A DNA stretch of 64,000 bases, taken from assembly GCA_022605425.2 (NCBI GenBank), contig CM061249.1, positions 1-64,000 of the forward strand, read 5' to 3'. The notes beneath the pieces were generated by a model. The model was not told the DNA's origin. It made no database searches and saw only the letters and a list, made by a program, of their open reading frames with translations. This DNA comes from Hamiltosporidium tvaerminnensis (Eukaryota; Microsporidia; Dubosqiidae). Shown one piece after another: positions 22,741-36,502 of the stretch; position 1 is the stretch's first letter; each line of letters starts with the position of its first letter. The translations under genes and the position numbers were made by a program.

Positions 22741-24485
22741 TTTGTCCCCACTTGTTTTATAAGGATCGATTTTATTCTTACAAAATAGAAGACTATTGTT
22801 GTAAATAAATAAAATATCTCAAATGTAATTTAAAACACCATGAGATATATTAACTCTCTTAAATTGTATGATATTTAGAAAGTAAATTTTATAAAATAAA
22901 ACCTGGTTATTAAACCAAGAAATATAGATTAACTAATTGCAAAAGATTTAAATGTTTATAATTTGATTTGAAGGAATATAAAAGAAATGTATTTAATAAA
23001 CCGGGAGGTATAGAAATTGATTTAAATAAATTATAATGTTTTTTTTACATAAATATAGACATATAATAGATAATATAAACCAATTTTACAACATTTTATT
23101 TTTTTATACCTCAAAATCATTAAATTCCTACAAATTCGTATTTCTTAGAAAACAAACGAACATTTCTATTTGTTCTGAAAGTTATTACAAGGAATTTATC
23201 CAAAGTAATTTTATAGTATAAACATTCTGATATTCTAAATATATCAAATAGCTATTTTTAATTTCACTTTAAGATAAATATTTGAATTTAATATTTAGAT
23301 TTCAACACTTAAAAACATATCTGATTCAATCAAAACCACTTAGGTCTTTTTCCTCCTCATAGGCCCATAAAGAAATGCCTTTTCGGAATTAGATTAGTTA
23401 ACACATAAAATTTCCAGAATTTGCATCTTAACAACGTTCCACGCTTTCTAGTTCTACCAAGAAAAGAATTTCTAAATTGTGCTCAGTTGTAACTAAGATT
23501 GCAAATGTAGAAGTCTACTGTTGTATACAATCAAAAATTGTTCAATGTCTTCCAAACACTTTTCATAAAACCCCAGCATCGAATATAACCTACTTAACAA
23601 TGCTTTAGGTATTAAACCTCCCCTATGCTTCTTTCTTCTTCTCCAAGTGTAACAGGAAAAACTTTGTTCAGATTAAATAAAAAGAACTCTTTGGATAAAA
23701 TTTTCTTATAATAAAAATGCTTTGGGTAAAAATATAATGCGGAAATAAACTGAATAATCGAATCATTTGCTTCAGAAAACTTTCACGGTGTTGTGGCCTG
23801 ATATCCAACAGCATCACAATATAATCTAACTATCATATATCTGAACTGTAACTGAAAACTATTTTTAAGATAATTCAATTTGCTGGGGAATACATTGAGA
23901 TGCAAATAAAAATATTAAACATCATACATCCTCAACTTTATAGCCATTACACACTTTTTCATCTTTCCTGTCTACATTTCTTGAGTTACTTCTTCATTCC
24001 AACTTCATCAATGAAAAATAATCTTTTTATATCAGAAACATAAGGATAGAAATTTTTAAAATAGGTATAGAAATTAAATTGTTTTGAACACAATCTTTTA
24101 TTTGATTTAACACCAAAAGAAAAAATTTAAATTAAAACATATAAAACATGGGAACATCTCTAATATTTGTTTTTCCTGTTTCTAAAATTGGTAAAAGTAT
24201 CAGTTAAAATTTCATTTCAGTAGATTTTTTTTCAATATATGATTATTAAAACATTTCTTCAACTTTTTATTTTAAATTTTAAAAACTGTTTTTTCAATCG
24301 TGATTTTACCGTTAAAACGATTTATTCATCATTATTATATGGTTACATTATTCAAATACCTCAATTTATTGCTAATTCATGCGCAAAACGTCTAACTATA
24401 TTTATAAAAATATTTAACCCTACTTTTACTATGCTAAAATCATAAATATTTAATTTTTTCTATTTTGAGCCTAAATAAAAAATTT
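22741..24485. other. A+T-rich DNA with weak coding relics
   Basis: No intact gene. The ORFs at 23036-23221 and 24239-24445 look like chance frames. The minus-strand relic at 23.33-24.06 kb is listed separately. Continued homology with block A beyond 22.74 kb is not evident by eye. Confidence 0.5.
23330..24060 (-). pseudogene. Heavily decayed protein-coding relic, possibly a DDE transposase
   Basis: Less A+T-rich than its flanks. The minus strand in three shifting frames shows protein-like pieces in one direction: DIKRLFFIDEVGMKK (about 24,035-23,990), where FIDE could be the first Asp of a DDE enzyme; LLDIRPQHRESFLKQMIRLF (about 23,812-23,750); and GGLIPKALLSRLYSMLGFYE followed by CLEDIEQFLIVYN (about 23,620-23,520). 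Stops and frameshifts separate them. Spacing does not match Tc1/mariner well, and an ISXO2-type reading is equally possible. There is no terminal inverted repeat that I can pair. Family not established. Confidence 0.25.
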
Positions 24486-24489
24486 AAAT

Positions 24490-25195
24490 TGTATTTCTAA
24501 TTTGGTGAAGGGAGGAAAGCCACAAAAAAAATTTCTGGTTGGCATTGAGTATTTGAAACTTGTATGAAGATCATTGTTTGGATTTAGGATGGGAATAAAA
24601 GCACACTATATTTTCTGTTTTCTCGTAAAGGTTTGTATTACGAAGTCTACGAAATAGTAAAACTTTTTCTAGAAATTTATTTGTAGTTTTTTTGTAGCAG
24701 AATGGAATCTCAGCCGAACTTGTAAGCCATTGTCATAAAGAAGAAGCATTGAGCCTTAGCCTTGCTTACTCGTGTTATAAGATTGGCGCCTGTGATATTA
24801 AAATAAAAATTATTTAAAGCCATAAAAGCTAACTAGCAGGTTATATCTGTTGGTATGACACCGCACTGTCTAGATAGATTAAATGTAAGTCTCTGGGATA
24901 TATCTTAGCCAGAAGTGAATTAGATTCGGTAGGCGCTGCGTTAGTGGAAACGCCGCATAGTCTTGGGAGAACTAAAGATAAGGCTTCGCTCCTGATTACA
25001 CATAATGCAACCGAAGAAAACGCACAAAAAAAAACCGCCTCTCCTATTAATTAGGTCTGCTTACTTTTAGATAAAGGCCTTGGGAACGTGGGTATCGTAG
25101 AAAAAAATGAAGGTGGTCGGGTAGCATTTATTTATGTTAAACCTAGAACTACGTTGAAGTCATGAATACAAATAGAAAACTTACCATTCTTAGTA
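24490..25195. mobile_element. ~0.7-kb G+C-richer interspersed element, copy 1
   Basis: A sharply bounded island, clearly richer in G and C than its flanks, colinear with 36,503-37,215. Shared words in order: TTTGGTGRAGGG at the left edge, CATTGAGTATT/CATGAGTATTC, TTTAAAGC, TAGCAGGTTATA, TTGGTATG, GTAAGTCTCTG, GCATAGTCT, ATGCAACCGA, GGTATCGTAGA and ACCTAGAAC. This copy holds a small hairpin in GCGTTAGTGGAAACGC (24,938-24,953). There is no long ORF on either strand, so it is noncoding or a decayed part of a larger element, perhaps the 5' region of a LINE or a non-autonomous element. The high G+C suggests later arrival than the surrounding DNA. I cannot name the family. Confidence 0.6.
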
Positions 25196-28100
25196 AAAAA
25201 AAAATGTGATGTTTTGAATAAGATTATTGCTTTAGTCATCTCCCTCTAAAAGTAAACATGCCTTGGCATTAAAACTATATCATATTCAGAATAATTAAGA
25301 AAACAATGTAAAATGGTATTATTTTGAATATATTCTAATTGCTCTAACTTTATTTTATGATTCGACAGGGTATAATATTTTGCGCTTCCATATATCTAAA
25401 TGACATATATTTGTTAAAACCTTACTTTAGCAATTAAATTATTTCCTCTAGTTTCAAAATTTCTTGATCTACGAACTGTGGATGTATGGTTCTTAAGAAA
25501 ATAAAGAATAAATCATGGCGAAAACAAGATCAATACCAACGATGCTTTTATAAAAAATATTATGGAATTATAACTTACATTTTTTTGCATCGCTAAATAC
25601 CAAGGCTAATATTTTGTCATTAACGCTTATACAAAGTAAATTTGTTATCTGACTTTTATCCTTTTTTCTTTTTCCTTATTTTTATTCGCTTTTATTCTTC
25701 GACCTATCAATAACAATTTAAAATAAAAATCAAATAATAGATTCTTCAACTAAACCCAAATATATGATTACTTCGGCCTGTTCCTGTTTGGCCAGATACC
25801 TTTGCCTCGGTTAATTCCGAAATTGTTTAAAAAGTGCTTATGAGTTCTTCATTAATGTGATAATATTTTAAATTTTGTAGGTATTTTTACTCGCCGCAGA
25901 ATTAAAATTAATCCTTTTCTAAGAATTTTTATTTTCTAAATTTTACAAAAAAATCCTCACTCAAATTGCGAAGACACTATGGAAAAGATAATTGTTTGAG
26001 TTGTTCAAAAATGAAAGAAATAAAAATATTCAATATATATTCATAGTAACATCAAATGCTTTGTTCATTTTCTTAGCATTATTTATTTTGTATTAAACCA
26101 TCTCATACTTATTTTCTAATGTGTTTTCTTTAATTCTTTTTTTTTCAATTTTAAATATTTTTTTTAGTTTTTACGTTTTGTTCATGATATTGACTTAAAT
26201 ATTCAAATAAATATTCCAATAATATATTTAAACATATTTTTAATTTCTCATTTTAGGCATGATACACTATTTCTTGATTCTATTATTTTTTTACTGTTTA
26301 CTAATATTTTTTTATATTGAAAGAGAAAAAATAAACCTTTAAAAATGAATGATAGAATGGACTTATCTTAAAAACAAATGATTATTTTAAAAGCCATTTA
26401 TTTCTTAATACTGGTTATCTTTTTAAATATAGAAATAGAAAATGATAAAATTTATTATTACACAGCAATATATTTATAGATTTTGAAAGTATAGATAAGA
26501 TATGTTCGGATATAATTTATTTCTTATATGTTAATATTCCTTCGTACATTCTATCTAAATTGATTGTATAAATTCAGAAAAATTGCAATAATTTGTATTT
26601 TATATTTCTTACGCAGCATAAAAGGTATATGTAATATATTAAACAATAGAAACTATTTTTAATTCACAATTTTGATACGAACATCATACTTTTTGTCAAA
26701 AAATCATAAATTTCACTCTTATGTTTATTAAAAATATGAAACAGCTTTCCCTAATATTATTTTAGTTTTCAGAGTTATAGGTTGCGCATTTAAATATTGG
26801 TCTATTGAATTCCACTAAAAGTCTTCTATTTAATGCGCAAATAAACCATGGAATAATAAAAGCAACTTTACATATTTGAAGTCTTTTTTCGTATTAAAAT
26901 TTCAAAAGGAATGTTCTCATAAAAATAAGATTTAAACTAGAATTTATAATTTTCCGACTTTCATACACTACTACCTGCTTTATGCAATATATATATTTTA
27001 AAGGCTCTAAATAATTCAAGAAGAAAAGTACAAACATATAAAATAGAACTTACCATAATTGAAGTAGTTTAACAAAATTATTTACTTATTTTTCATAGTT
27101 TATTTCTATTTTTTTTTTACGTTTTATAGTCGTCATTTCTTTCTTTCTATTTTTCAAATATTATCTAATTTTATTTAGATATGATGTTTGAAAAAAAAAT
27201 AGCTATAAAAATAAAACAAGTTTATAGTACATCTCAATGGTTATAGTCATTATTAATAAGTTATTTTGTATTTTTTTGAAAAAATATTCTACTTCTTTTC
27301 TGTACATATTAGATCTTTGAAATTTCAAAATAAATTCATTTCTTAATCATCTTTTATAATTGTTAACTTAAATTTAATTATTATTACTATGCTAAATTCC
27401 TTGGTAAGCCACTCGCCGCATATAGCATCTTATATAATAATTACGGCTTTAGAATTCGTATTACAGTTCTACAAAGATTGAACGATTCAAAGTTGCAAAC
27501 TCTTCAATAGATTTTTTTTGTATTTTGTTGCAACATTTTTTTATTGTTGGGAAATAATAAAGAGTTAATGGAATTACATAAGATGTATCCTATAAAAGTC
27601 TGGTTTCAAGAATAAAAGAATAACAACACATCCAATTGATCTCTATATTATACCTACATTTAGACGATTTAAGTTTAAGCTATATTCAAACGAAAGAATA
27701 TATATTGAAAAAGTAGAATCAAAAAATATAATGTACAAATCGATTTCCAAGAACAACCATGCTTATATTAAATATATTTTCTTATCATAAACTAGATTCG
27801 GAAAATAAGTCCATGATATCGATTCAAGAAAGTAAATTACGAAAAATCAAAAATCTATGACTTTAAGCTGTAAAATAGCGGTAAATGTTTGAAAGAAAGA
27901 CACAGTAAACTAGGAAGTGTAAACTAAAACCCTATCATATAATACTGAAAAGATCTAATTTTATAAGTGGGATTAACGAAATGAAAATTTAAAATGTTGT
28001 TTTCATTCTAATGATTTTATAAAACTTCCTTATGAGGTCTTGGACTATCTTAATTTTTTTTTTGAGTAATCAACTAGTATTTCTAAATTCTATGCAATTC

Positions 28101-29280
28101 TTTCAATAGGAATATTAATTACCATTTTTAAATAAAACTTTCCCGGTATTCTTGATAGATTAAATAGAAATTTTGTAATGTTTTAATAAAATATTTATCG
28201 TTTCTATTTAGAAAATAATATAAAAACGTATCATATAGAATTTTTAATTCACGGTTTTTTTTGTAAAAATATTATTTAAAAACATTTTTTTTCTTTAATT
28301 AATATTTTAGAACATTATTTTTTTCGTATTTTAGATTGAAGGTTGACTGGTTTCCGATTAGGGCATGTATCATAAATTTCTAAAATGTGGGTTTTTTGAC
28401 CGAAGTTCGTAAATATATAAGTTCCCAGTGTTTAAAACACCGAAATATTCATCCACAACTAAATATTGTTTAAAGTCTTACCATTTCAAAATATTTCTAC
28501 TTTTGATAAAAGCACAACTAGCCTGTTTCATACATACACTCTTACATTCTTTACATCCCTTGGTCGCAATACCAGAACGCTTTATAAATCTCTTACTTAT
28601 AGAAACTCTTAGAAACGTGCCTTCTCTTTTTATAACACGGATTTTCTATAAAAGAGCTATTTCTGAATTCCACCACTCTGCAATCATATGTTTTATATGA
28701 TTTTCATGTTGCTAGGTTGGATTTGGCTAACAATAACAATTTTTTTTTCAATAACATACATCTGATGTATATCTGTGGACAATGTTTTACATAACATCCA
28801 AATAAATAGAATCTCTTGGTTAGAGAATTTCTATTGCTACATAAGATGTTTTCTCTTGTTCGTGCTATTCACTTAATTTGGTGGTTTCATATTTTGTAGG
28901 CATATCTTAATTCAGTGTTTCATTTCAAACTCTCTGCAGTACACACTATTTCGATATTGGAAATATTTGGGTAAAAAATTTGAAAATATAAATAAAGAAA
29001 AAATGAGAAAATAGATTACAATATAAAATTAATTTTGATATAAAAAAATAAATTATATTTTAGGATTGATTTTTGATTTACATCTTTCGAATAATTATTA
29101 AAATCTACAAGAGTACCATCAAATCATACGTACATTTAAACATTTTAAGACAAATGGGTTTAACGTTTTTTTAATTTTATGATTTGGCAATTCATTTTCC
29201 CTTAGAACAATTTCCATACCTTAGTAATCGAAAATTTGAAAATCTTATAGGAATTCTTATATGAATATAAGCTTTAGCAT
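25196..29280. other. A+T-rich DNA without intact genes
   Basis: Nothing recognisable apart from the weak relic at 28.37-28.65 kb listed separately. Long T and A runs, with no tandem array noticed. Confidence 0.5.
28370..28650 (-). pseudogene. Cys-rich coding relic of unknown family
   Basis: A minus-strand frame of about 92 codons with a single internal stop at about 28,478, unusually open for this A+T content. It includes KRSGIATKGCKECKSVCMKQ with C-x2-C-x3-C-x5-C spacing, then YLVVDEYFGVLNTGNLYIYE. No start codon begins the frame and a stop lies upstream, so it is a fragment. A Cys-rich finger of a mobile-element protein is possible. The plus strand is also open (28,428-28,700, 90 codons, hydrophobic), so which strand once coded is not certain. 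Confidence 0.22.
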
Positions 29281-29560
29281 TCTTCACCTTTCTTGGTGCA
29301 GATTGGTTTTGAGATTTTCTTTTTTGTTGTAAGGGCAACTAAATGGGACTCGTCCTCCGGGTTGGGGTTGGGCCTAGAGCTAACAACCTATTTTTAAAAC
29401 CAGCTTGTTACAAACCCAAAAAAATAAACGTACCCTTAAGGGAAATTAGAAAACTATTAGGCGTGGGTAAAGAATGAAACCGGTGAAAGCTATTACTGGG
29501 GGAGGCCAAGGCTTGTATAGGGCTTTAATGCCGAGGATGAAGGAAATCTGGTATCTTTTA
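29280..29560 (+). mobile_element. G+C-richer fragment, possibly the 3' end of an old LINE
   Basis: A short island containing GGGACTCGTCCTCCGGGTTG and, near its right end, CTGGGGGAGGCCAAGGCTTG followed by ATGCCGAGGATGAAGG. A GGGGAGGCC box followed by a GATGA-type tail resembles the 3' end of some animal non-LTR retrotransposons; this is from memory and unverified. There is no ORF and no poly(A). It is not the 3' end of the intact LINE at 5.2-9.3 kb, which has a different 3' UTR. It may belong with the elements at 24.5 and 36.5 kb. Confidence 0.4.
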
Positions 29561-32500
29561 TTGTATTCAGGAAATTTTAATTCGAATCAGTAGGGTTCAG
29601 TTTTGATTTTTTTCTATTTTTTAGAAATGCAACAAATGATCCGTATATTTAAATCAATTTAAATTTGAAGACATTTTAAATAAATCGAAGTAGTGTTCTG
29701 AAGAAAGCAATTAAAACAAGAGAAAATTACCCGGTTATAAAAAAATTCATTCATGGTTTTAACTATTCTTTTGGATTTTATATGATTTGTTAAATCTTTT
29801 ATGTTTTTATAACTTTTACTGATTTCATTGCAATGCATATAATTGTCTAAATCATTTTTTTGATTCGGGAAAAGTTTAAGATTAAGGATAAATACAGAAA
29901 AAAACGAGGCCGTATGGAAAAAAGTGAAATAAATACCAATAAACTTGATCGAAATGAGTTGCCGTGTAGTGGCTTTTTTTCCAAATATTTTTTATTTTGC
30001 TAATGAACTTCCAGTAGAAAGAGTCTGAATTTTTTTGTATTTTATGTCGTTCGAATTACTTTATTACAAAAATATTTTTTTTATTTCCCATTGATTAGGC
30101 TTACTCATGGTTTATTTTTAAATTGTTTTCGGTTCTATGTTAAAGTTCTTTGTGTATTCTTTATATATACTTTTTTATTTTCTACATTATATCTTATTTT
30201 TAAATTTATTTTTATATTGTAGGTTATTTAAATTCTCTTGGTTATGATTTTAAAATTTAATTTTTTCACACCAATATTTTCAGGTGGATTTTCAAGTATA
30301 ACTTGTTCTTTAATTTATTTTTTGTAGATACTCTTGTGTGTAAAATTCGGATAAAATAGATTAAGAACCATTTGTTTAAATTAATTAAATAAATAACGTT
30401 TAAAAGTTTTGACATTATATATCTATGTGTATAATTTCAAAAATCTATACAAAAATAAATTATGATCTATATCTATTTTTTTCCTATTATAATGAGTGGC
30501 ATGTTTGTTTCAATCGAAAATATTAAATACTCTCAAAAATAAAAAAGAATGTTTTAAACGATTCATTTTATCTTAGATTTCTATATTAAAAACATAATAA
30601 ACTTTTTATACTAAAGCAATATTTATGAAATACAAAATAAAACCTATATTTCGTTTGAATAATTGAATTAGGAATCAATATTGATTTTGAAGCTCAGTCT
30701 TAAATAATTTATTCTTTTTGAAGTATAAATAAGTATTTATTGAGAAACACGCATGATTGTATCTTTTTAGTTAATTAGTTTCCCTGTGAAAAATTTTAAA
30801 AACTATTTTTATAAAAAAGTTTTTTAATTATATTTACTAAATGCTTTTTTCTTGTTTAATTGAATATATAGAATATGTAAAACATTTATTTAAATGATTT
30901 AAAATTATTCTGTTTTTGCATAGGAAAAATTAAGTATTGCATAGATTAAGAAAATTTTCTTGTTTTTATTTTCAAATAAATACGAATTTATTTACAGTTA
31001 AAAAAAATGAAATTTCTTATGAGTATGTTTTTATTATATGCGTAGTATTTCTTAGTAGAAGCCACGAAAAATCATATCTTCGTGTTTAAATTATTAGCAA
31101 TAAATATATTTCAAAATAATTTGAAGAATTTTTATTTTGCGCAAATGTATTTTTTGTTTAAACCCTATTAATCTAATCTCCCTAGATGAATTTATTTTAA
31201 GGTTTAATGCCTAGATAGAAATAAATATAAGTGTTATAATTATGAAAATATTTATTTTAGCTTCTATTAGCCTATTCTATGGCCTTTTTCCTGTATTAGA
31301 GCTTTAAAGATTAGTTTATTTATCTATAAAAACGTCTAATGATTTATTTGAGAACACTGTTTTATAAATCCTTAATATATATTTTTTTAAAAATGAAGTA
31401 GTAAAGATATTAAAAATAAAAATTAATTTCAAGTCGGATTTTTAATCTGATACATTTACTTTATAAAAAAAAGGAGTGATATCTTGAAAATATCAGATAT
31501 ATAATAAAACTCTAATTATACGGCTTATATTGGCTTATAAGAAATATTTGTGCATCTACATTGTAAGTGCAGTATAGGAGAATTAATCGATTAAAGTTGA
31601 ACAAGTTTTTTAAAAAACTAGATAAAAAAACAAATGAAAATGATATGTTATTGATACAGGATGTTTTGATAAATGTATCGTTTTTAATTAAATTATAGAA
31701 ATATGGCATGTAATTTTTTGATTCGCAAATAAAGATATTGAAAATTTGATTGATTTTTTAAATCTAAGATGATCGGTATTACAAATTAATGATATTTTTT
31801 GAAAGTTTATTTTAATTTGACAGCGACTTGTAGACTTAAAACCTAGATCTATTTTAACGTACAAAAATTCTAAAATCAAATGCAACTTTTTAGACATTTT
31901 ATACAGACGCCGCCGGGAAACTAAGAAGAAAAAAAACCTAAAATTTATAGTTGAATTCACATAGTCTTTGCTAGCTTATTGCGTTGTAGCTACGAATTAG
32001 CCTGCAAGATAAGTTGTACAGTCATTAAAAAAATTTTCAGGGGCTAGTATAGTGAATAAATTCGTTTATATTTTATATTGGACTGATTACTATACATAAG
32101 ACAGACAGAAGTTTATATTTGAATTTCTAAATAAAAAATTATTTGTTTTGCAAATAACATAAGCAAATATACATAGTCTTAGATATGTTATGTTATGTTA
32201 GTAAATTTACATGCGAAAGCATAAAAATACTTCACAATCTTGAAAGCAAAGATTCCGTCATATGAGAGGTACATTTGCTCATTAGATAAACTTGTTCCAT
32301 AATTGTAAGAGTACGTTTAATGTAAATATATGACAGAACAACTTACGAAAAAAATTATGTTTGTACAAAATTTCATTTTAGGGTATCGGTTCATTGCAAC
32401 CATAATTCAAATAAATTCTTCATCATATATATATATTCCTGTGAATAGATAAAATTAGAGGCTAGAATATATCCCTATCCTGGAATTTAAAAAGGCATAC

Positions 32501-35500
32501 CTTGAACAACAATAAAAAAAAATTTTATATGCTTACTTTTCCAATTAAAACAGAAGATATGGCTATGCAAGCGGTCTTAACAAGAAAATGGACATTATCT
32601 GCCTTTTATAAATCTAAAAGGTTTTAATTATAAGTGAATATAAATTACCAGCATAAAAGGGATATATATGAATTTTAGAATTTAGACATTAGTTCACGAT
32701 AACCCTACTTTTGTCATCATTGACTCCATCTAAGAATCAGGCGAAACAAAACAAATTTTATTTTTTTACCTTTTAAGTGTTTTTAAATGCTCGAACAGCA
32801 GCAATGACTTTAGGAAATAATAATAATTAAAACCTTTGAAATTTTAGATAATACAAAAAATAATAAGTTATTGCAACCAAGAAAAAGAGAGAGTATATAG
32901 ATACGAGTTATTATCTATATTCTTTTCTTAATATTATGTTTTTATCTTTTTGGTCATAAATTTTCAAAATCGTGTAAAAATTATAAATTTATTTTTAAAT
33001 GTTAGTATCAACTCGTGAGAACGTATATTTCTAAAAAAGGCAGACTATACAATAAAATTAATACTTGATGTATCCATTAAATAAATCTAAATATTAAACC
33101 ATATAATTCCAAAACCTTTGTAATGTTTAAGTATAATCTAGTAAAGACTTTGAAAACCTATTTAAAAGACTTCCTAGAAAGCTACCATAATATAATAATA
33201 TTAAGAGTCACGCTATTTAAACAATACTTATTTTTAAAACAATGATTTTAACAAATTAACTAAATAAGACAAACACTAAAAGATTGCTAAGCATAGAAAT
33301 TATAAAAATTAAGGAGAAAGAAATAACAAAGATGCTAAAAAGACTATCCATTGTTTTATTTAAGAGTTTATAAATTTTTTATGTTGTACTTAATTGAACA
33401 GACTAAGAAAGAATGTTTTTACCAACATTTTACATTATATCACTTTGATTTCTTATCTGTTATTCTTGTGTTCATTTGGATCAGTTATAAAAAAATAGAT
33501 TTTAAAAATTACAAACATGAACTCAAAAGAAATTTATAGGAAATCCAAATACAATTTAAAAGAAAAATATCAAAGTACGCTTCAAACTTTTTTTATACAA
33601 ACAAAGAAATTTTATGAAGTATAACTATCCACATTGTTGTTCCCTATACTATTCATTTTTCTGGTGATAAAATTCAAACCTAGTATTATTTTTCAATGTT
33701 TCTTTTTCCTATTTCATTTCCAAAATATTCTTGTTAGATGTTGTTTCTAACAGCAAACAACTAAATTTGATCTAAATATCTACTTGTCATCCAAAAGAAA
33801 CACCCGAATAATTACTAACAATCAAAATCGTGCAGATTCATATTTATTCTTATAAAAAGGGTAATTTTTAAATTTCATTGTAAATAATCCTATATTTTTC
33901 TAAATTTATCAATAAAATATTTCTTAGTTCCAGAACTTTTTATTTTTGCTCCACTTTATAAGTTTTCCTGTAACATTGTATATTAACCGTTTGAAATGTA
34001 ATAAACTAATGGGAATTTCTCGGAAGAAAGTACAAAGGGTATGGATTTCTTTGTTTAATTTCGAATAATAAATCTGATATAAAAAATAAAAACAACCGAT
34101 TTTTTTCTTTGTGTATATGAATCTAACTTGAAAATAAATAATATATCATTTTCTCTGTCCACCAATCAATTTTTCTTTTTATTTCACGATCCTTTAAAAA
34201 GTTTTTAAAATGTCTTTTCTTTTTTTATAGGCATTTTTAATTTAAGAAAAGAATTTGTTAGAAAATGCATTTAACTATCAAATTAAAGAATCATACGTAT
34301 AACAACTTTTTAGATAACTTTTTTCACAAATATCCTTAAAAATTCGAAAATTTTCTTCTTCAGAACAATCAATTAAAAATTTCGTATTGTACATATTTTC
34401 CACCTTAAAAATGAGATCTAAAATATTTTTATTTTCTAATTTAAAATCACACCTTTGAATATTAAACCCATACTCGTGATATATTTTTACACCCAAAAAG
34501 TTTTATAAGTAAATTTTAAAATCAAAACAAGCTTCCTTTTTATAAATGATTGTACAGAATAATATTGTTGCTTGTTAATCATATATATGTTTCGCGTTCT
34601 TTAAAAACAAAGAAAAAACATTTTTCGGATAATTCTGCCATAAACCTTTATTAAGCTACAAAAAAAGTTTCTTCCAATTTGTGTAGATATATATTTGTAA
34701 ATCGCTTAGTGATTTTTCTTTTTTATATCAACACATAAAAATTTAAATTTTCTACTTTTTTAATAAACACATTATGTACATCATTTTTTTTCTTGCTATA
34801 AATTTTTATTTTTTAAGAAAATTAAATAAGAATATGATTTTCTTTGGAAAGACACAAAATAAAAAATGAATTATATTTTATTTAATATAAATCAGAAAAA
34901 AATACTAAAATGACATATTATCAGAAATAAGAAATATCTTTTGGTTTATAAAAAGCAATGCTTAATATTTAAAAAATCTTTACATATTGATCTAATCCCC
35001 ACACATATAGTTAAGCAAAAACTAGCATTTAATTTAGATCCTGAATATTTCCTGTCGATTTGTAACAATAGAAATTTCAAATTTTAATAATAATTGCAGC
35101 GACACAATTTCAGAATAGAAAGCAAGAATTTTAAAATTCCAATCGAAATTTCTTGTTTAGTATTAAAAAAAAATCATGTAATTGTTTATAGAGAAAGTCG
35201 AAAACTATTTTTAGTGAGGTGTTTTTTGATTTCCGTCGTTATTGTTTTTTTTTAAAACCCTTTCAGGAAGCATCTTCATATCCAATACTTTTGAATATTT
35301 CGTTATTATAACTGACTTTAAAATTTTATTGTAAGGGATCACGATATATTTTAATATTGAGTTTTATTAAAAGTTAATCGATTCTCATAGAAGTACTGTG
35401 CAAGATAATGATATTCAAATTCGAACCCTTAAAAGCTTATTGTTATTTTTTAACCAAATGTTTCTCGGTTGAATAAAGAATAAACTGTTGACTTTTCTTA

Positions 35501-36500
35501 AAATATATATTAAAGTACGAATATAAAATCAATAGTTGAAGAAATGAATCTTTTTAATGTCTTAAAAGTTGAACTAATGTATTAGGCATCTTAAAATACA
35601 AATGATTGTAGAAAATAGTTTAATAATTTGCTATTTTAATACCAAAGTCATTATTATAATAAAATAGAGCTTCATGTCTGACTTTCCTATATATTCTAAG
35701 ATTATAAGTAAATATGCTTTATCTTTAAAAACTGTACTTAAAATATTAAAATAAGATCTTTTAAAAAAATAGTTCCTAATACATTATTAAGTTTCCTATT
35801 TTTTTAATATAAAAAAACATTTATTTAATAATGTATAAACGCAATAAAATATTATTAAGACTATTACTAATATGTCTTGTAAGATATTTTAGACTTATGC
35901 TTAAACGTTAAGCATTTGATTTAAATGAATGAAGATAGAATATGATAGGTTTGGTTCGTAAATCAAAAAAATTGGTTGGAATCAATTTAATAAAGTATAT
36001 ATTTTTTTAAAAAGGTTTTTAAAATACTATATTCGTGGGCAAATATTTTGAACCGATTTTTATTTCATAGATATAGGAATTTTGAAAATAGTTTTTTAAA
36101 TTTTAGGCTTCTATTCACAAATTTTAATTAAATTAATCACGATAAACTCTAACTTTTTATTTAACCCAGCAGATGTATAATTTATTTAACATATTAAATC
36201 TTGAATAGTTAAATTGAGTTTTTTTCATAAAAAAAAAATATTTCCTTGAAATCGAACGTTATGTTTATAATTTATTCTGTATTATTTATGTATTTAGGAG
36301 TAATTTTAATTTTTTTTAATTTTAAGAAAAATTCGCCAATATAGATTTCTTTTAGATTATGTTTAATTTATCTGAGAGAAAAATCGAGAAGATACCCAGT
36401 TTTGACCTCTCGAAAAAATATTCATATTTTTCTGAGAAAATTATAATGAAAAAAAAGCTTACGTTTGCGAAAAACCAACTTAATTTATTAATTTGAAATT
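29561..36500. other. A+T-rich DNA without intact genes
   Basis: No RNA gene, array or recognisable coding region. The ORFs at 31512-31709, 31688-31960 (both minus) and 33351-33539 are chance-type frames. The 72-codon frame at 34,278-34,496 is listed separately because its composition is more protein-like. Confidence 0.5.
34278..34496 (-). pseudogene. Protein-like open fragment, no ATG start
   Basis: A 72-codon minus-strand frame ending in TGA. It has a mixed, charged composition (FKVENMYNTKFLIDCSEEEN, five Cys), unlike the Phe/Ile/Lys/Asn chance ORFs around it. Its first codon is TTG, and the frame is closed three codons upstream by TAA at 34,505-34,503; the first Met is about 35 residues in. 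It therefore looks like a fragment of a larger decayed gene rather than a complete small gene. I do not recognise the family. Confidence 0.25.
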
Positions 36501-36502
36501 AT

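Noticed and set aside
24490-25195. Possible rRNA fragment
   Set aside because: Conserved islands and G+C suggested rRNA, but no universal SSU or LSU landmark (peptidyl-transferase loop, sarcin-ricin loop, 530 loop) is present on either strand.
31512-31960. Two overlapping minus-strand ORFs of 65 and 90 codons
   Set aside because: Low-complexity Phe/Ile/Lys/Ser composition, no domain, and no G+C rise; typical chance frames.
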